From positions 496,001 through 560,000 of the forward strand of contig NZ_JABRWQ010000003.1 of NCBI RefSeq assembly GCF_013249065.1: a stretch of DNA of 64,000 nt. Direction: 5' to 3'. Under the pieces are notes generated by a model. It did not search any database. It was given only the letters and a program-made list of their open reading frames with translations, and was not told the DNA's origin. The stretch is from Winogradskyella litoriviva. GTDB taxonomy: Bacteria; Bacteroidota; Bacteroidia; Flavobacteriales; Flavobacteriaceae. The translations under genes were made by a program, and so were the position numbers. Positions 34,795 to 44,005 of the stretch are shown here, one piece after another (the first letter of the stretch is position 1; the number at the start of each line of letters is the position of its first letter).

Positions 34795-34824
34795 AAAAGC
34801 CGAAAACTTTCGTTTTCGGCTTTT
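34795..34824 (-). terminator. Terminator of the tRNA-Gly/tRNA-Leu transcript
   Basis: AAAAGCCGAAAAC and its exact reverse complement form a 13-bp stem with a TTTC loop six bases beyond the tRNA-Leu 3' end. A-rich sequence on the left gives the T-run on the minus strand. Confidence 0.85.
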
Positions 34825-34830
34825 CATCTG

Positions 34831-34914
34831 TACTGAAGACGGGACTTGAACCCGTACGTCCTAATGGACATTGGATTTTAAGTCCAACGTGTCTACCAAT
34901 TCCACCACTTCAGC
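34831..34914 (-). tRNA. tRNA-Leu (anticodon TAA)
   Basis: 84 bases on the minus strand beginning GCTGAAGTGGTGG and ending with CTTCAGT plus discriminator A. The acceptor arm pairs with one G-T wobble; the anticodon stem-loop GGACTTAAAATCC presents TAA; there is an extra variable arm as in all leucine tRNAs, and the T arm has GGTTCAAGTCC. CCA is not encoded. It is the second gene of a two-tRNA unit. Confidence 0.95.
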
Positions 34915-34917
34915 ATC

Positions 34918-34938
34918 TTGATTACAGACTGTAATCAA
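34918..34938. repeat. Perfect 10-bp palindrome between the two tRNA genes
   Basis: TTGATTACAG and CTGTAATCAA flank one A. In the shared precursor RNA it would form a hairpin between tRNA-Gly and tRNA-Leu, perhaps guiding nuclease processing. Confidence 0.6.
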
Positions 34939-34960
34939 ATTGGTATATTATATAAAATAG

Positions 34961-35032
34961 AGCGAAAGATGGGATTTGAACCCACGACCTCCACCTTGGC
35001 AAGGTGATGCTCTACCCCTGAGCTACTTTCGC
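34961..35032 (-). tRNA. tRNA-Gly (anticodon GCC)
   Basis: 72 bases on the minus strand, starting GCGAAAGTAGCTCAG and ending CTTTCGCT. The acceptor stem pairs fully; the anticodon loop TTGCCAA shows GCC; the T arm contains GGTTCAAATCC. CCA is not encoded. It is first in the unit, 30 bases after the predicted transcription start. Confidence 0.96.
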
Positions 35033-35068
35033 AGTTTTTAAAGAACTCTTTCGCTTTGAAAGCGGATG

Positions 35069-35098
35069 CAAATTTATAATATTTCTTAGAATTTCAAA
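35069..35098 (-). promoter_or_regulatory. Promoter of the tRNA-Gly/tRNA-Leu unit
   Basis: On the minus strand TTTG (35098-35095), 18 bases, then TAAATTTG (35076-35069), an exact -33/-7 match. This is one of the cleanest promoters in the window, as expected for a strongly expressed tRNA unit. Confidence 0.8.
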
Positions 35099-35127
35099 GC
35101 CTTTTTTAAAAATAAATTAAAATAATT

Positions 35128-37740
35128 TTAAGCCTGCTTTTTCTTTAGTAACATTCGCTTAATTTCATTGAGTTTCATTAAAGCTTCTACAGGTGTTAAT
35201 GTATCAATATCTGTATGTAATATTTCATCTTTAATCTCCACTAAAAGAGGGTCATCGAGATTAAAAAAGCTTAATTGTAAATCATCTTTAATACTTTTAA
35301 CTTTATCTGTAAGCTCTTCGCTAGAATGTGACTTCTCTAATTTAGATAAAATTTTGTTTGCACGTCTAATTACTTGCTGAGGCATTCCTGCCATTTTTGC
35401 AACATGAATCCCAAAACTATGCTCACTTCCTCCTTCAACTAGCTTTCTAACAAAAAGCACGTTATCTTTTAATTCCTTTACAGCAACATTAAAGTTTTTA
35501 ATACGACCAAAAGTTTCAGTCATTTCATTTAACTCATGGTAATGTGTAGCAAATAATGTTTTTGGCTTAGATGGATGCTCGTGTAAATACTCACTAATTG
35601 CCCAAGCAATAGAAATACCATCATAAGTACTCGTTCCTCTTCCTATTTCATCTAACAGCACTAAACTTCTATCTGATATATTATTAAGAATTGAAGCTGT
35701 TTCATTCATCTCTACCATAAAGGTAGATTCTCCCATCGAAATGTTATCACTTGCTCCTACTCTAGTAAAAATCTTATCCACTAAACCAATTCTAGCTTCA
35801 CCTGCAGGCACAAAACTTCCAATCTGTGCTAGTAATACAATTAAAGCCGTTTGCCTTAAAATTGCCGACTTACCAGACATGTTTGGTCCAGTAATCATTA
35901 TTATTTGCTGCGATTCTCTGTCTAGAAACAAATCGTTAGCAATATAAGGTTCTCCTATTGGTAATTGCTTTTCAATGACTGGATGACGACCATCTTTAAT
36001 CTCTAAATCAAAACTATCATCAATTTGTGGATAGCTATATTTATTCACTTTTGCCAAACTTGCAAAACCACATAAACAATCTAATTGCCCAATGAGTTGT
36101 GCATTTTGTTGCACCGAAATAATAAACTGATGCATCCATTGCACTAATTCTGCAAATAATTGTTGCTCAATAATAGAAATTCGCTCTTCAGCTCCTAAAA
36201 TTTTCGATTCGTATTCTTTAAGTTCTTCAGTAATGTATCGCTCAGCATTTACGAGTGTTTGCTTTCTAATCCATTCTTCCGGAACCTTATCCTTATGAGA
36301 GTTTCTAACTTCAATATAATAGCCAAAAACATTGTTTGACGCTATTTTTAACGATGTGATACCAGTTCGTTCACTTTCGCGCTTCAACATATTATCTAAA
36401 TAGGTTTTTCCAGATTGAGATAAACCTCTTAATTCATCTAATTCTTCAGAAAAACCTGCCGCAATGGTGCTGCCTTTTAAAATATTTACTGGTGCATCTT
36501 CATTCAAAGTTTCCTTTATTTTATCACGTAGCAAATCACAGCGATGTAAATTATCACCCAAAACTTTTAACGCTTCGTTATCGCAAGTTTCAGCAACTGA
36601 CTTAATAGGAACAATAGCTTCTAATGAGTTTTTAAGCTGAATTACTTCACGAGGACTCACCTTAGTTGTAGCAATTTTTGAAATGAGACGTTCTATGTCT
36701 CCAATATGTTTTATTTGTCCTTGAATATCTTGAAGCACAGCTTCATTCTCTAACAAATACTTCACCACTTCGTGACGTTGTTTTATTTTCTCAGCATGTT
36801 TTAGAGGTAATGCCAACCAACGTTTAAGCATACGCCCTCCCATTGCAGAAATCGTTTTATCAATCACGTTGATTAACGTTACTGCGTTTGCGTTAGTAGA
36901 GTTATACAACTCTAAATTTCGAATGGTGAATTTATCCATCCACACATAATCATCCGTTGCAATTCTAGAAATTGTAGCAATATGCTCTAACTTATTATGA
37001 CGTGTTTCCCCTAAATAATGCAGAACAACTCCAGAAGCTATAATGCCTTCGTATAAATCTTCAATTCCAAAACCTTTTAATGTTTTAGTGTTGAAATGTT
37101 TCGTTAAAGTTTCATTGGCATAATCGGCTTGAAATACCCAATCTTCCAAATAAAACGTATGAAAATCATTTCCGAAAGCTTCTGAAAACACTTTTCGGCT
37201 TTGCTTTGAAATTAAAACTTCACTTGGTTTAAAATTCTGAAGTAATTTATCGATATACTCAACATTTCCTTGGGAGGTTAAAAACTCGCCTGTTGAAATA
37301 TCTAAAAACGCCACTCCAATACGTTGCTTGTCAAAATAAACAGCTGCTAAAAAGTTATTAGATTTTGAATGTAAAATATCATCATTAAACGCCACTCCAG
37401 GTGTTACCAATTCTGTAACACCACGTTTTACAATAGTTTTAGTCTGTTTTGGGTCTTCTAACTGGTCGCAAATTGCAACACGCTCACCTGCTCTTACCAA
37501 TTTTGGCAAATAGGTATTTAAAGAATGATGCGGAAAACCAGCCAATTCTGTTTCACTTTCGCTGCCTGCGCCACGCTTGGTTAAAATAATATCTAGAATT
37601 TTAGATGCCTTTACAGCATCGCTACCAAAGGTTTCGTAAAAATCACCAACTCGGAATAATAATAAGGCATCAGGATATTTAACCTTGATGGCATTATACT
37701 GCTTCATTAATGGTGTTACTTTTTTTGCGGATTTTGCCAA
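35128..37740 (-). CDS. mutS: DNA mismatch repair protein MutS
   Basis: MutS recognises base mismatches and small loops in newly made DNA and recruits MutL. 870 residues, as usual. The mismatch-reading Phe34-x-Glu36 lies in VGDFYETFG; the Walker A GPNMSGKS is at 618-625; Walker [13 protein letters not shown] and the HFATHYHEL switch follow. The C-terminal dimerisation helix-turn-helix ([15 protein letters not shown]) and tail are present. It stands alone between the tRNA unit and the divergent methyltransferase gene. No defect is seen. Confidence 0.97.
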   Translation of the reverse strand: MAKSAKKVTPLMKQYNAIKVKYPDALLLFRVGDFYETFGSDAVKASKILDIILTKRGAGSESETELAGFPHHSLNTYLPKLVRAGERVAICDQLEDPKQTKTIVKRGVTELVTPGVAFNDDILHSKSNNFLAAVYFDKQRIGVAFLDISTGEFLTSQGNVEYIDKLLQNFKPSEVLISKQSRKVFSEAFGNDFHTFYLEDWVFQADYANETLTKHFNTKTLKGFGIEDLYEGIIASGVVLHYLGETRHNKLEHIATISRIATDDYVWMDKFTIRNLELYNSTNANAVTLINVIDKTISAMGGRMLKRWLALPLKHAEKIKQRHEVVKYLLENEAVLQDIQGQIKHIGDIERLISKIATTKVSPREVIQLKNSLEAIVPIKSVAETCDNEALKVLGDNLHRCDLLRDKIKETLNEDAPVNILKGSTIAAGFSEELDELRGLSQSGKTYLDNMLKRESERTGITSLKIASNNVFGYYIEVRNSHKDKVPEEWIRKQTLVNAERYITEELKEYESKILGAEERISIIEQQLFAELVQWMHQFIISVQQNAQLIGQLDCLCGFASLAKVNKYSYPQIDDSFDLEIKDGRHPVIEKQLPIGEPYIANDLFLDRESQQIIMITGPNMSGKSAILRQTALIVLLAQIGSFVPAGEARIGLVDKIFTRVGASDNISMGESTFMVEMNETASILNNISDRSLVLLDEIGRGTSTYDGISIAWAISEYLHEHPSKPKTLFATHYHELNEMTETFGRIKNFNVAVKELKDNVLFVRKLVEGGSEHSFGIHVAKMAGMPQQVIRRANKILSKLEKSHSSEELTDKVKSIKDDLQLSFFNLDDPLLVEIKDEILHTDIDTLTPVEALMKLNEIKRMLLKKKQA

Positions 37741-37873
37741 TGGTAATCTGGTATTAAGTTATATTTTTGCTTAGACTATTTTCAGAATTGCAAGTTTGCT
37801 AAATTACTTATATTTTAAGGTCTATTGAAACCGAAGAACCAGAAGTTATTTACAAAAAAGTCAAGATTTCAAC

Positions 37874-38410
37874 ATGAGAAAACTAAAAAACGAAGAATTA
37901 GACCGATTAGAAATTTCAGAATTTAAAAAAGCTGAAAAAACGCCTATTATTATAATTCTAGACAACATTAGAAGCTTAAACAATATTGGTTCTGTTTTTA
38001 GAACGAGTGATGCCTTTTTAATTGAAAAAATTTATCTCTGTGGTATCACAGCGCAGCCACCACATAACGATATTAGAAAAACCGCCTTAGGAAGTACAGA
38101 AACCGTCGATTGGGAATATGCAGAAAACACCTTAGACGTTGTTGAAAAGCTTAAAGCAGAAGACGTAAACATTTGCTCAATTGAACAAGCCGAAAACGCA
38201 ACCATGCTCAATGATTTTAAACCTCAATCCAACAAAAAATATGCTTTTGTTTTTGGTAACGAAGTTAAAGGTGTTGACCAAAAAGTAGTTGACGCAAGTG
38301 ATGTAGTAATCGAAATTCCGCAATATGGAACTAAGCATTCCTTGAATATTTCGGTTAGCTGTGGTGTGGTGATTTGGGATGTGTTTAGTAAGATGAAAAA
38401 GCCCATCTAA
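37874..38410 (+). CDS. TrmH/SpoU-family RNA 2'-O-methyltransferase
   Basis: A knotted SAM-dependent enzyme that methylates ribose 2'-OH groups in tRNA or rRNA. Motif 1 is NIGSVFRTSDA (about 40-50, with the catalytic-type Arg), motif 2 FVFGNEVKGV, motif 3 IPQYGTKHSLNISVSCGV. At 178 residues it is only the SPOUT catalytic domain with a short N-terminal extension and no L30-like domain, so the target position cannot be named (TrmH- and TrmL-like roles are both possible). A 100-base leader follows a TATTTTTG box at 37762-37769, which may be its promoter. Confidence 0.87.
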   Translation: MRKLKNEELDRLEISEFKKAEKTPIIIILDNIRSLNNIGSVFRTSDAFLIEKIYLCGITAQPPHNDIRKTALGSTETVDWEYAENTLDVVEKLKAEDVNICSIEQAENATMLNDFKPQSNKKYAFVFGNEVKGVDQKVVDASDVVIEIPQYGTKHSLNISVSCGVVIWDVFSKMKKPI

Positions 38411-38411
38411 A

Positions 38412-38428
38412 TCTTCCCAACGGGAAGA
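38412..38428 (+). terminator. Short terminator after the SpoU gene
   Basis: TCTTCCC, loop AAC, GGGAAGA followed by CTTTTA, beginning right after the stop codon of the methyltransferase gene. The stem is only 7 bp but GC-rich for this genome. Confidence 0.6.
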
Positions 38429-38442
38429 CTTTTACTCAGTAC

Positions 38443-38512
38443 TGTCATTCCTACGAAGGCATAAATCCATATCAATAAGAATAACTAGATTCCTGCCTGC
38501 TCAGGAATGACA
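38443..38512. repeat. REP/MITE-like imperfect inverted repeat
   Basis: Arms of 26 bases at 38443-38468 and 38487-38512 both begin (reading inward) with TGTCATTCCT and share AGGCA and AATC; about seven positions differ. The separation is 18 bases. Its GC content and sequence differ from the surrounding DNA and look like a dispersed hairpin repeat. The right arm ends four bases before the ATG of the next gene, so it forms that gene's ribosome-binding region. Confidence 0.6.
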
Positions 38513-38516
38513 AATC

Positions 38517-39173
38517 ATGAAAAAGAAAATAAAGAAACCTTGGCCTACAAAAGATGCGATGCAGCAAATCTATGACATGCATCTTTGGGGCGGAAAAGAC
38601 TTTGACTTTTACTCAGGTGATGGTTCTCATAACATTAAAATTGTTGAACCTTACCTACATAGTGTTTCTACGTTTTTAAAAACACATAACAATTCTCTTA
38701 CTGTTTGCGATTTAGGTTGTGGTGATTTCAATATTGGAAAACAACTCGCTAAACATACCAAAAACTATATTGCAATTGATATCGTTGAAAATCTCATTGA
38801 AAGAAACAAAACATTATTTAAAGATAAAAACTTAGAGTTTCAGTGTTTAGATATTGTAGAAGATGAATTACCAAAAGCAGATTGTATTGTTCTAAGACAG
38901 GTTTTACAACACTTATCTAATACTGAAATCTTAAAAGTGGTTGAAAAACTAACGAATTATAAATATGTTATTCTAACTGAACATTTACCTGTTGGTAATT
39001 TTGAACCAAATAAAGATATTATTTCTGGTCAAGGGATTAGAATCAAAAAAAATAGTGGTGTTAACTTATTGGAAGCGCCTTTTAATCTAAAAATTGAAGA
39101 ACAGAAAATTTTGAATGAAACTATTCTGGAAGACCATATAGGTATAATCGTCACAACTATTTATACTTTATAA
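38517..39173 (+). CDS. Class I SAM-dependent methyltransferase
   Basis: 218 residues with a Rossmann methyltransferase core. Motif I is VCDLGCGDFNIGKQ (63-76), the acidic end of strand 2 is AIDIVENLIE, and the post-motif region has CIVLRQVLQHL. The N-terminal WGGKDFDFYSGDGS segment is distinctive but I cannot tie it to a substrate. A possible small-molecule or sugar methyltransferase. The start is preceded by a hairpin repeat rather than an ordinary leader, so translation may be affected by RNA folding. It is not clearly part of an operon. Confidence 0.8.
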   Translation: MKKKIKKPWPTKDAMQQIYDMHLWGGKDFDFYSGDGSHNIKIVEPYLHSVSTFLKTHNNSLTVCDLGCGDFNIGKQLAKHTKNYIAIDIVENLIERNKTLFKDKNLEFQCLDIVEDELPKADCIVLRQVLQHLSNTEILKVVEKLTNYKYVILTEHLPVGNFEPNKDIISGQGIRIKKNSGVNLLEAPFNLKIEEQKILNETILEDHIGIIVTTIYTL

Positions 39174-39193
39174 ACATCTATTTCAGAATACTC

Positions 39194-40342
39194 TTACTGC
39201 TTACTGCCAACTGAAGCATCATTTATCTCACTCAACAACCATAAATAATCAGCACGATTCTTAACAAAATCTTTTTCTGAAACATCAATAATCTTAACAT
39301 TCATTTCTGGCTGGCTTTTTAAGAATTCAAGATAACCAGAATTGATTTTATCTAAATAATCGTCTTTTATATCCTTTTCGTAATTACGTCCTCGCTTTTT
39401 AATATTAGCTTGTAAACGTTCAGTATTTTGATATAAGTAAACGTACAAATCTGGCTTTGCAATATCCTTATAAACTTGGTAGAACAGTTTACGGTACAAA
39501 CGAAATTCATCTTCTGGCAAGGTTACCTTAGAGAATACGAGCGACTTATTTACATCATAATCACTAACCATAAAATCTTTAAACAAATCTAATTGCGATA
39601 AATCGTCACTAATTTGTTGATAACGGTCTGCTAAAAAAGACATTTCTAAAGTAAACGCATAGCGTTCTGGCTCTTTGTAGAATTTTGGTAAAAACGGATT
39701 ATCTGCAAATCGCTCTAATATCAATTTAGCATTAAAATCGCTAGAAATCTTATTAGACAAACTTGTTTTCCCTGCACCAATGTTGCCTTCTATGGCGATG
39801 TAATTATAGTTATTAAACGTGTACGATTTCTTAGGATTTTTCAACCAAATATTAACGTGCTCAATTACAGAACTATCATTACATTCCGCCAATAAGGTTT
39901 CAATAGATTTATTTAAAATAGGATGTTTAAAGTCTTTTGCAACATCCAAAAGCGGTTGCAAAACAAATTTGCGATTTTGAAGCTGTGGATGTGGAAGAAT
40001 CAAGGTTTTCTCTTCGATAATTTCGTCTTCAAAAAACAAAATATCTAAATCTATTTCGCGAGACTCATAACCTTTACTTGTTTTTGATTTCCTACCTAAT
40101 TCAACCTCAATAGCCTGTAGTTCTTTGAGAACTTTTTTAGGTTTAAATTCTGTTACAACACTAATACAAGCGTTATAAAAATCATCGCCTTCAAATCCAA
40201 AAGCTGGTGTTTTATAAACTTTAGAAATCTTTTTTACAGCACCTATATGTACAAAAATAGCATCAATAGCAGATTGCAAATACTGCAACTTGTTGCCTTT
40301 GTTACTTCCTAATGCTATGTGAATTGTTTTAGTCGGTTTCAT
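39194..40342 (-). CDS. folK: Fusion of HPPK (FolK) and deoxynucleoside kinase
   Basis: Residues 1-165 are 6-hydroxymethyl-7,8-dihydropterin pyrophosphokinase (IALGSNKGNK near the start; SREIDLDILFF at 94-104; LPHPQLQNRKFVLQPL), a folate-synthesis enzyme. Residues 178-375 are a deoxynucleoside kinase with P-loop IEGNIGAGKT (184-193), the ERFADNPFL and LADRYQQ motifs and a lid with KKRGRNYE. The joint is a short linker (WLKNPKKSYTF), with no frameshift. A dNK domain phosphorylates deoxynucleosides for salvage. Both halves look active. Linking folate synthesis (thymidylate supply) with nucleoside salvage is functionally sensible. Confidence 0.9.
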   Translation of the reverse strand: MKPTKTIHIALGSNKGNKLQYLQSAIDAIFVHIGAVKKISKVYKTPAFGFEGDDFYNACISVVTEFKPKKVLKELQAIEVELGRKSKTSKGYESREIDLDILFFEDEIIEEKTLILPHPQLQNRKFVLQPLLDVAKDFKHPILNKSIETLLAECNDSSVIEHVNIWLKNPKKSYTFNNYNYIAIEGNIGAGKTSLSNKISSDFNAKLILERFADNPFLPKFYKEPERYAFTLEMSFLADRYQQISDDLSQLDLFKDFMVSDYDVNKSLVFSKVTLPEDEFRLYRKLFYQVYKDIAKPDLYVYLYQNTERLQANIKKRGRNYEKDIKDDYLDKINSGYLEFLKSQPEMNVKIIDVSEKDFVKNRADYLWLLSEINDASVGSKQ

Positions 40343-40413
40343 CGAAGTAACAAAATAACTAAAACAATTTTTATAACTTTACCTTTACTTAAACTATTTA
40401 TTAACCATTTTCA

Positions 40414-41118
40414 ATGTCACTAAAAGACAAGCTATTAGCACAACGTATTTACCTCTTACTTGGTGGCCTTTTTATAACCTCTCTAGTAGTTTCAAATTTA
40501 ATCTTTCAAAAATTCTTTTATTGGCATCCTTTCGATGTAGAGATTTTTGGTTCAAAATTATTTGAAATCTCTGTTGGTATTTTACCTTATCCTATTACGT
40601 TTCTTATTACAGATTTAATTAGTGAGATTTATGGTAAAAAACGTGCTAACGATATTGTGGTTGTTGGTATTTTTGCATCGCTATTTTCGCTTTTAATTAT
40701 CTATATAGCTTCAAATGCACCAGCTACAGATTGGTCTTATGTAGACAATACAATGTTTAATACCGTTTTTGGTAATACGTCTTTAGCCGTTTTTGCTAGT
40801 ATGCTAACGTATTTATTTGCTCAGTTTGTAGATATTCAAATTTACCATTTCTGGAAACGATTAACCAACGGCAAACATTTGTGGCTGAGGAATAATTTTT
40901 CTACTTGGTTTTCTCAATTTGTTGACACTTTTACTATTGTCACGTTACTTTGTAGTTTCGGAATTATAGATTGGGCCAATTTTAAAGGCTTACTAATTAG
41001 TGGCTTTTTATTTAAAGTTATAGTTGCCTTGTTAGATACACCATTTTTATACTTAGGCGTGTTTTTATTTAGAAAACGTTTCAAACTAAAAGTAAATGAG
41101 GAAATAAATTTACTATAA
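40414..41118 (+). CDS. yhhQ: Queuosine precursor transporter (YhhQ/VUT family)
   Basis: A 234-residue inner-membrane protein with six or seven hydrophobic segments. The family motifs are visible: FLITDLISEIYGKKRAND (about 64-81) and LRNNFSTWFSQFVDTF (about 158-173). YhhQ imports preQ0/preQ1-type deazaguanine precursors for tRNA queuosine. It diverges from the folK fusion. The start at 40414 is a plain ATG; the first segment follows at residue 14. Transporter family assignment is firm; exact substrate is by homology. Confidence 0.9.
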   Translation: MSLKDKLLAQRIYLLLGGLFITSLVVSNLIFQKFFYWHPFDVEIFGSKLFEISVGILPYPITFLITDLISEIYGKKRANDIVVVGIFASLFSLLIIYIASNAPATDWSYVDNTMFNTVFGNTSLAVFASMLTYLFAQFVDIQIYHFWKRLTNGKHLWLRNNFSTWFSQFVDTFTIVTLLCSFGIIDWANFKGLLISGFLFKVIVALLDTPFLYLGVFLFRKRFKLKVNEEINLL

Positions 41119-41150
41119 CGATTAAACAAAACATTAAAATCTTCTTAAAC

Positions 41151-41184
41151 TTGACAACAATAGCAACTTTTATGCTGAATTTTG
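41151..41184 (+). promoter_or_regulatory. Promoter of the AsmA-family gene
   Basis: TTG (41151-41153), 23 bases, then GAATTTTG (41177-41184), one base off TAnnTTTG, 43 bases before the start codon. Confidence 0.45.
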
Positions 41185-41227
41185 CGTATATATAAAGACG
41201 CTGTTTTAAAAAACACAAAAAGACCTT

Positions 41228-43888
41228 ATGAAGAAATTTTTAAAAATTATTGGAATCGTTTTACTCATATTTATTGCGATTCTTATAGCTATACCTTTTG
41301 CTTTAGAATCTAAAATCGATACGATTGTTCAGAATTATGCAGATGAAAATTTAAATGCCAAATTATCCTTCGATGACATCAATTTAAGCCTTATCAGTAG
41401 CTTTCCGAAAGCAGAAGTTAGCGTTGAAAATTTAAAAATTACCAATCGTGCACCTTTTGAAGGTGAAACTTTAGCAACAGCAAAATCGTTGTCTTTTGAA
41501 ATGGGAATGACACAATTATTAAAAGGAACTGAAGACCCATTAGAAATTAACGAAATTATCGCAGACGAGCTTCTTTTGGTTATTAAAACCAATAAAACTG
41601 GTGCTGTAAACTATGATATAGTAAAAGAAAGTGAAACAGATGCTGCACCTACAGAAACAGAAAGTTCTGGCGGTTTTAGTTTTGACATTGACAACTACGA
41701 GCTTAATAATAGTGCGTTTACTTATATTGACGACACTTCTAATTTAACTTTCTATTTAACAGAAATCAACCATAAAGGAACAGGAATTTTCTCTGGTGGA
41801 AAATCTGAATTAGACACCAACACAGAGGCAAATGTGACATTTGCTATGGATAGTACTGAATATTTAAGCAACAACAGTATTAAATTAGATGCGCTAATCG
41901 ATTTAGACCTAGAGCAACAGAAATATACCTTCAAAGAAAACAAAGCCTACATCAATGCATTGCCTTTAGAGTTTGATGGATATGTGCAATTGGTTGATGC
42001 TGGCCAGCAAATTGATATCACTTTTAAGAATCCAGAAGCTTCGTTTAAAGATTTCTTAGCCGTAATACCAAAGGCTTACGCAAAAGATATTGCAAATGTA
42101 AATACTACCGGAAATTTTACAGTTAACGGAATTATTAAAGGTTTGGTTTCAGAGGAAACGATTCCAACTTTAGACATCAATTTAAATTCAAGTAATGCAT
42201 CTTTTAAATATCCTGACCTTCCAAAGAGCGTTAGAAATATTACAATTGATGCTTCTGTAAAAAACACAACAGGAAACGTTGACGATACTTTTGTAAATAT
42301 TGATAAACTTAATTTTCAGATTGATGAAGATGTTTTTAAGTCTGAAATTCATGTTAAAAACCTAACTAAAAATCAGCAAATTGATGCTAAATTAGATGGC
42401 GTTTTAAATTTAGCAAACATCACAAAAGCGTATCCAGTAGAATTAGAAAATGAGTTGAGTGGTATTTTAAAAGGAAACATCAATACGTCTTTTGATATGA
42501 ATGCGATTGAAACAAATGCTTACCAACGCATCAAAAATGTTGGTAATGTTTCTATTTCAGATTTTATATTCTCTTCTGAAGATATTGTAAACCCTATTCA
42601 AATAAACAAAGCCGATTTAGCCTTTAAGCCAGGAACGGTAAGTTTGAACAGTTTTGATGCTTTAACAGGAAAAAGTGATTTTTCAGCCACAGGAACTATT
42701 AATAATTTATTAGGTTTTCTATTAAGCGACAAAAAACTTGAAGGTAATTTTAATGTAAATTCTAACACGTTTGCGATTTCAGATTTTATGTCTGAAGACG
42801 AAACAGCTACAGAATCATCTAATAAAACGACTTCAGAATCAGAATCACTTAAAATTCCAGATTTTTTAGATTGTACTATAACAGCCAACGCAAAAACCGT
42901 TATTTATGATAATCTCAACTTAAAGAATGTAAAAGGTCAATTATTAATAAAAGACCAAAATGCAAATCTAAAAAATATGACCACAGATATTTTTAATGGT
43001 CAATTAGGAATTTCTGGTAATGTCTCTACTAAAGCAGCCAAACCAGCTTTTGACATGAGTTTAGCGATGCAAAACTTCGATATTTCGCAATCATTTAAAG
43101 ATTTAGATATGTTGAAGGCCTTAGCGCCAATTGCAAAAGTGCTTCAAGGAAAATTAAACTCTACAATAGATGTTAGCGGATTTTTAGACGAGAGTTTTTC
43201 ACCAGATTTAAGTTCAATTTCTGGTAGTGCAATCGCTGATATTTTAACTAATAATATAGATGCTGCAAATAGCCCGTTGCTTTCTAGCTTAGATAGTAAA
43301 TTAGATTTTATAGATTTTAGCAAACTAGATTTAAAAGACCTTAAAACAAAATTAAGCTTTGAGAATGGACAAGTTTCTGTAAAACCATTTACTGTTAACT
43401 ATAAAGACATACCAATTGTAGTGTCTGGATCGCATAGTTTTTCTAACACAATGAATTATACTGCGGTTCTGCAAGTACCAGCTAAATATTTGGGTAGTGA
43501 TGTAAATCGCTTAATCGGAAAGATTAATGATAATGAAGTAAATAAATTGACTGTACCTGTTACAGCAAATATTGGTGGCACTTTTACAAGTCCTAATATA
43601 CAAACAGATTTAACGTCTGGTGTTTCAAACTTGACAAAGCAATTAATTGAAATTGAAAAACAAAAATTAATTAACACAGGAAAAGATAAAGTTACTGATT
43701 TAATTGGAGGACTTTTGGGAGGAAACACAAACACGACTAAAACAGATTCTACAACCACTGAAGCAAATACAACAAAGCAAACGACGGAAGACAAAGTTAA
43801 AGAAGATGTTGGTAATATATTGGGAGGTCTTTTAGGAGGAAAGAAAAAAAGCACTACCGAAAAATCAAAAGATTCAACAAAAAACTAG
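41228..43888 (+). CDS. AsmA-family membrane-anchored periplasmic protein
   Basis: 886 residues. A single N-terminal membrane helix (about 5-27, IIGIVLLIFIAILIAIPFAL) anchors a long periplasmic beta-strand-rich body, as in AsmA/TamB-related proteins that are thought to move phospholipids between membranes or restrain outer-membrane protein assembly. The N-terminal AsmA segment (LSFDDINLSLISSFPKAEVS) and the AsmA_2-like C-terminal part (FDMSLAMQNFDISQSF... LDFSKLDLKDL) are recognisable. The last 60 residues are a Gly/Thr/Lys-rich low-complexity tail with two LLGG repeats. Monocistronic by its surroundings. Confidence 0.88.
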   Translation: MKKFLKIIGIVLLIFIAILIAIPFALESKIDTIVQNYADENLNAKLSFDDINLSLISSFPKAEVSVENLKITNRAPFEGETLATAKSLSFEMGMTQLLKGTEDPLEINEIIADELLLVIKTNKTGAVNYDIVKESETDAAPTETESSGGFSFDIDNYELNNSAFTYIDDTSNLTFYLTEINHKGTGIFSGGKSELDTNTEANVTFAMDSTEYLSNNSIKLDALIDLDLEQQKYTFKENKAYINALPLEFDGYVQLVDAGQQIDITFKNPEASFKDFLAVIPKAYAKDIANVNTTGNFTVNGIIKGLVSEETIPTLDINLNSSNASFKYPDLPKSVRNITIDASVKNTTGNVDDTFVNIDKLNFQIDEDVFKSEIHVKNLTKNQQIDAKLDGVLNLANITKAYPVELENELSGILKGNINTSFDMNAIETNAYQRIKNVGNVSISDFIFSSEDIVNPIQINKADLAFKPGTVSLNSFDALTGKSDFSATGTINNLLGFLLSDKKLEGNFNVNSNTFAISDFMSEDETATESSNKTTSESESLKIPDFLDCTITANAKTVIYDNLNLKNVKGQLLIKDQNANLKNMTTDIFNGQLGISGNVSTKAAKPAFDMSLAMQNFDISQSFKDLDMLKALAPIAKVLQGKLNSTIDVSGFLDESFSPDLSSISGSAIADILTNNIDAANSPLLSSLDSKLDFIDFSKLDLKDLKTKLSFENGQVSVKPFTVNYKDIPIVVSGSHSFSNTMNYTAVLQVPAKYLGSDVNRLIGKINDNEVNKLTVPVTANIGGTFTSPNIQTDLTSGVSNLTKQLIEIEKQKLINTGKDKVTDLIGGLLGGNTNTTKTDSTTTEANTTKQTTEDKVKEDVGNILGGLLGGKKKSTTEKSKDSTKN

Positions 43889-44005
43889 TCACCCAGTTAG
43901 AAAAAACAGTCTTTTTTCAATATTTATTGTTAATAATTACATAATAGTTTGGAATTCTAAATTATTAGAGTATATTGAAGGTTCACTAAATTTTAAACAG
44001 GATAT

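Noticed and set aside
34831..35032. tRNA genes at the PUL edge as an integration site
   Set aside because: No integrase, no transposase and no copy of the tRNA-Leu 3' end was found at the other PUL border near 8.7-9.4 kb, so recent island insertion is not supported.
43456..43854. 132-codon minus-strand frame within the AsmA gene
   Set aside because: Antisense of the low-complexity C-terminal tail of a well-supported gene.
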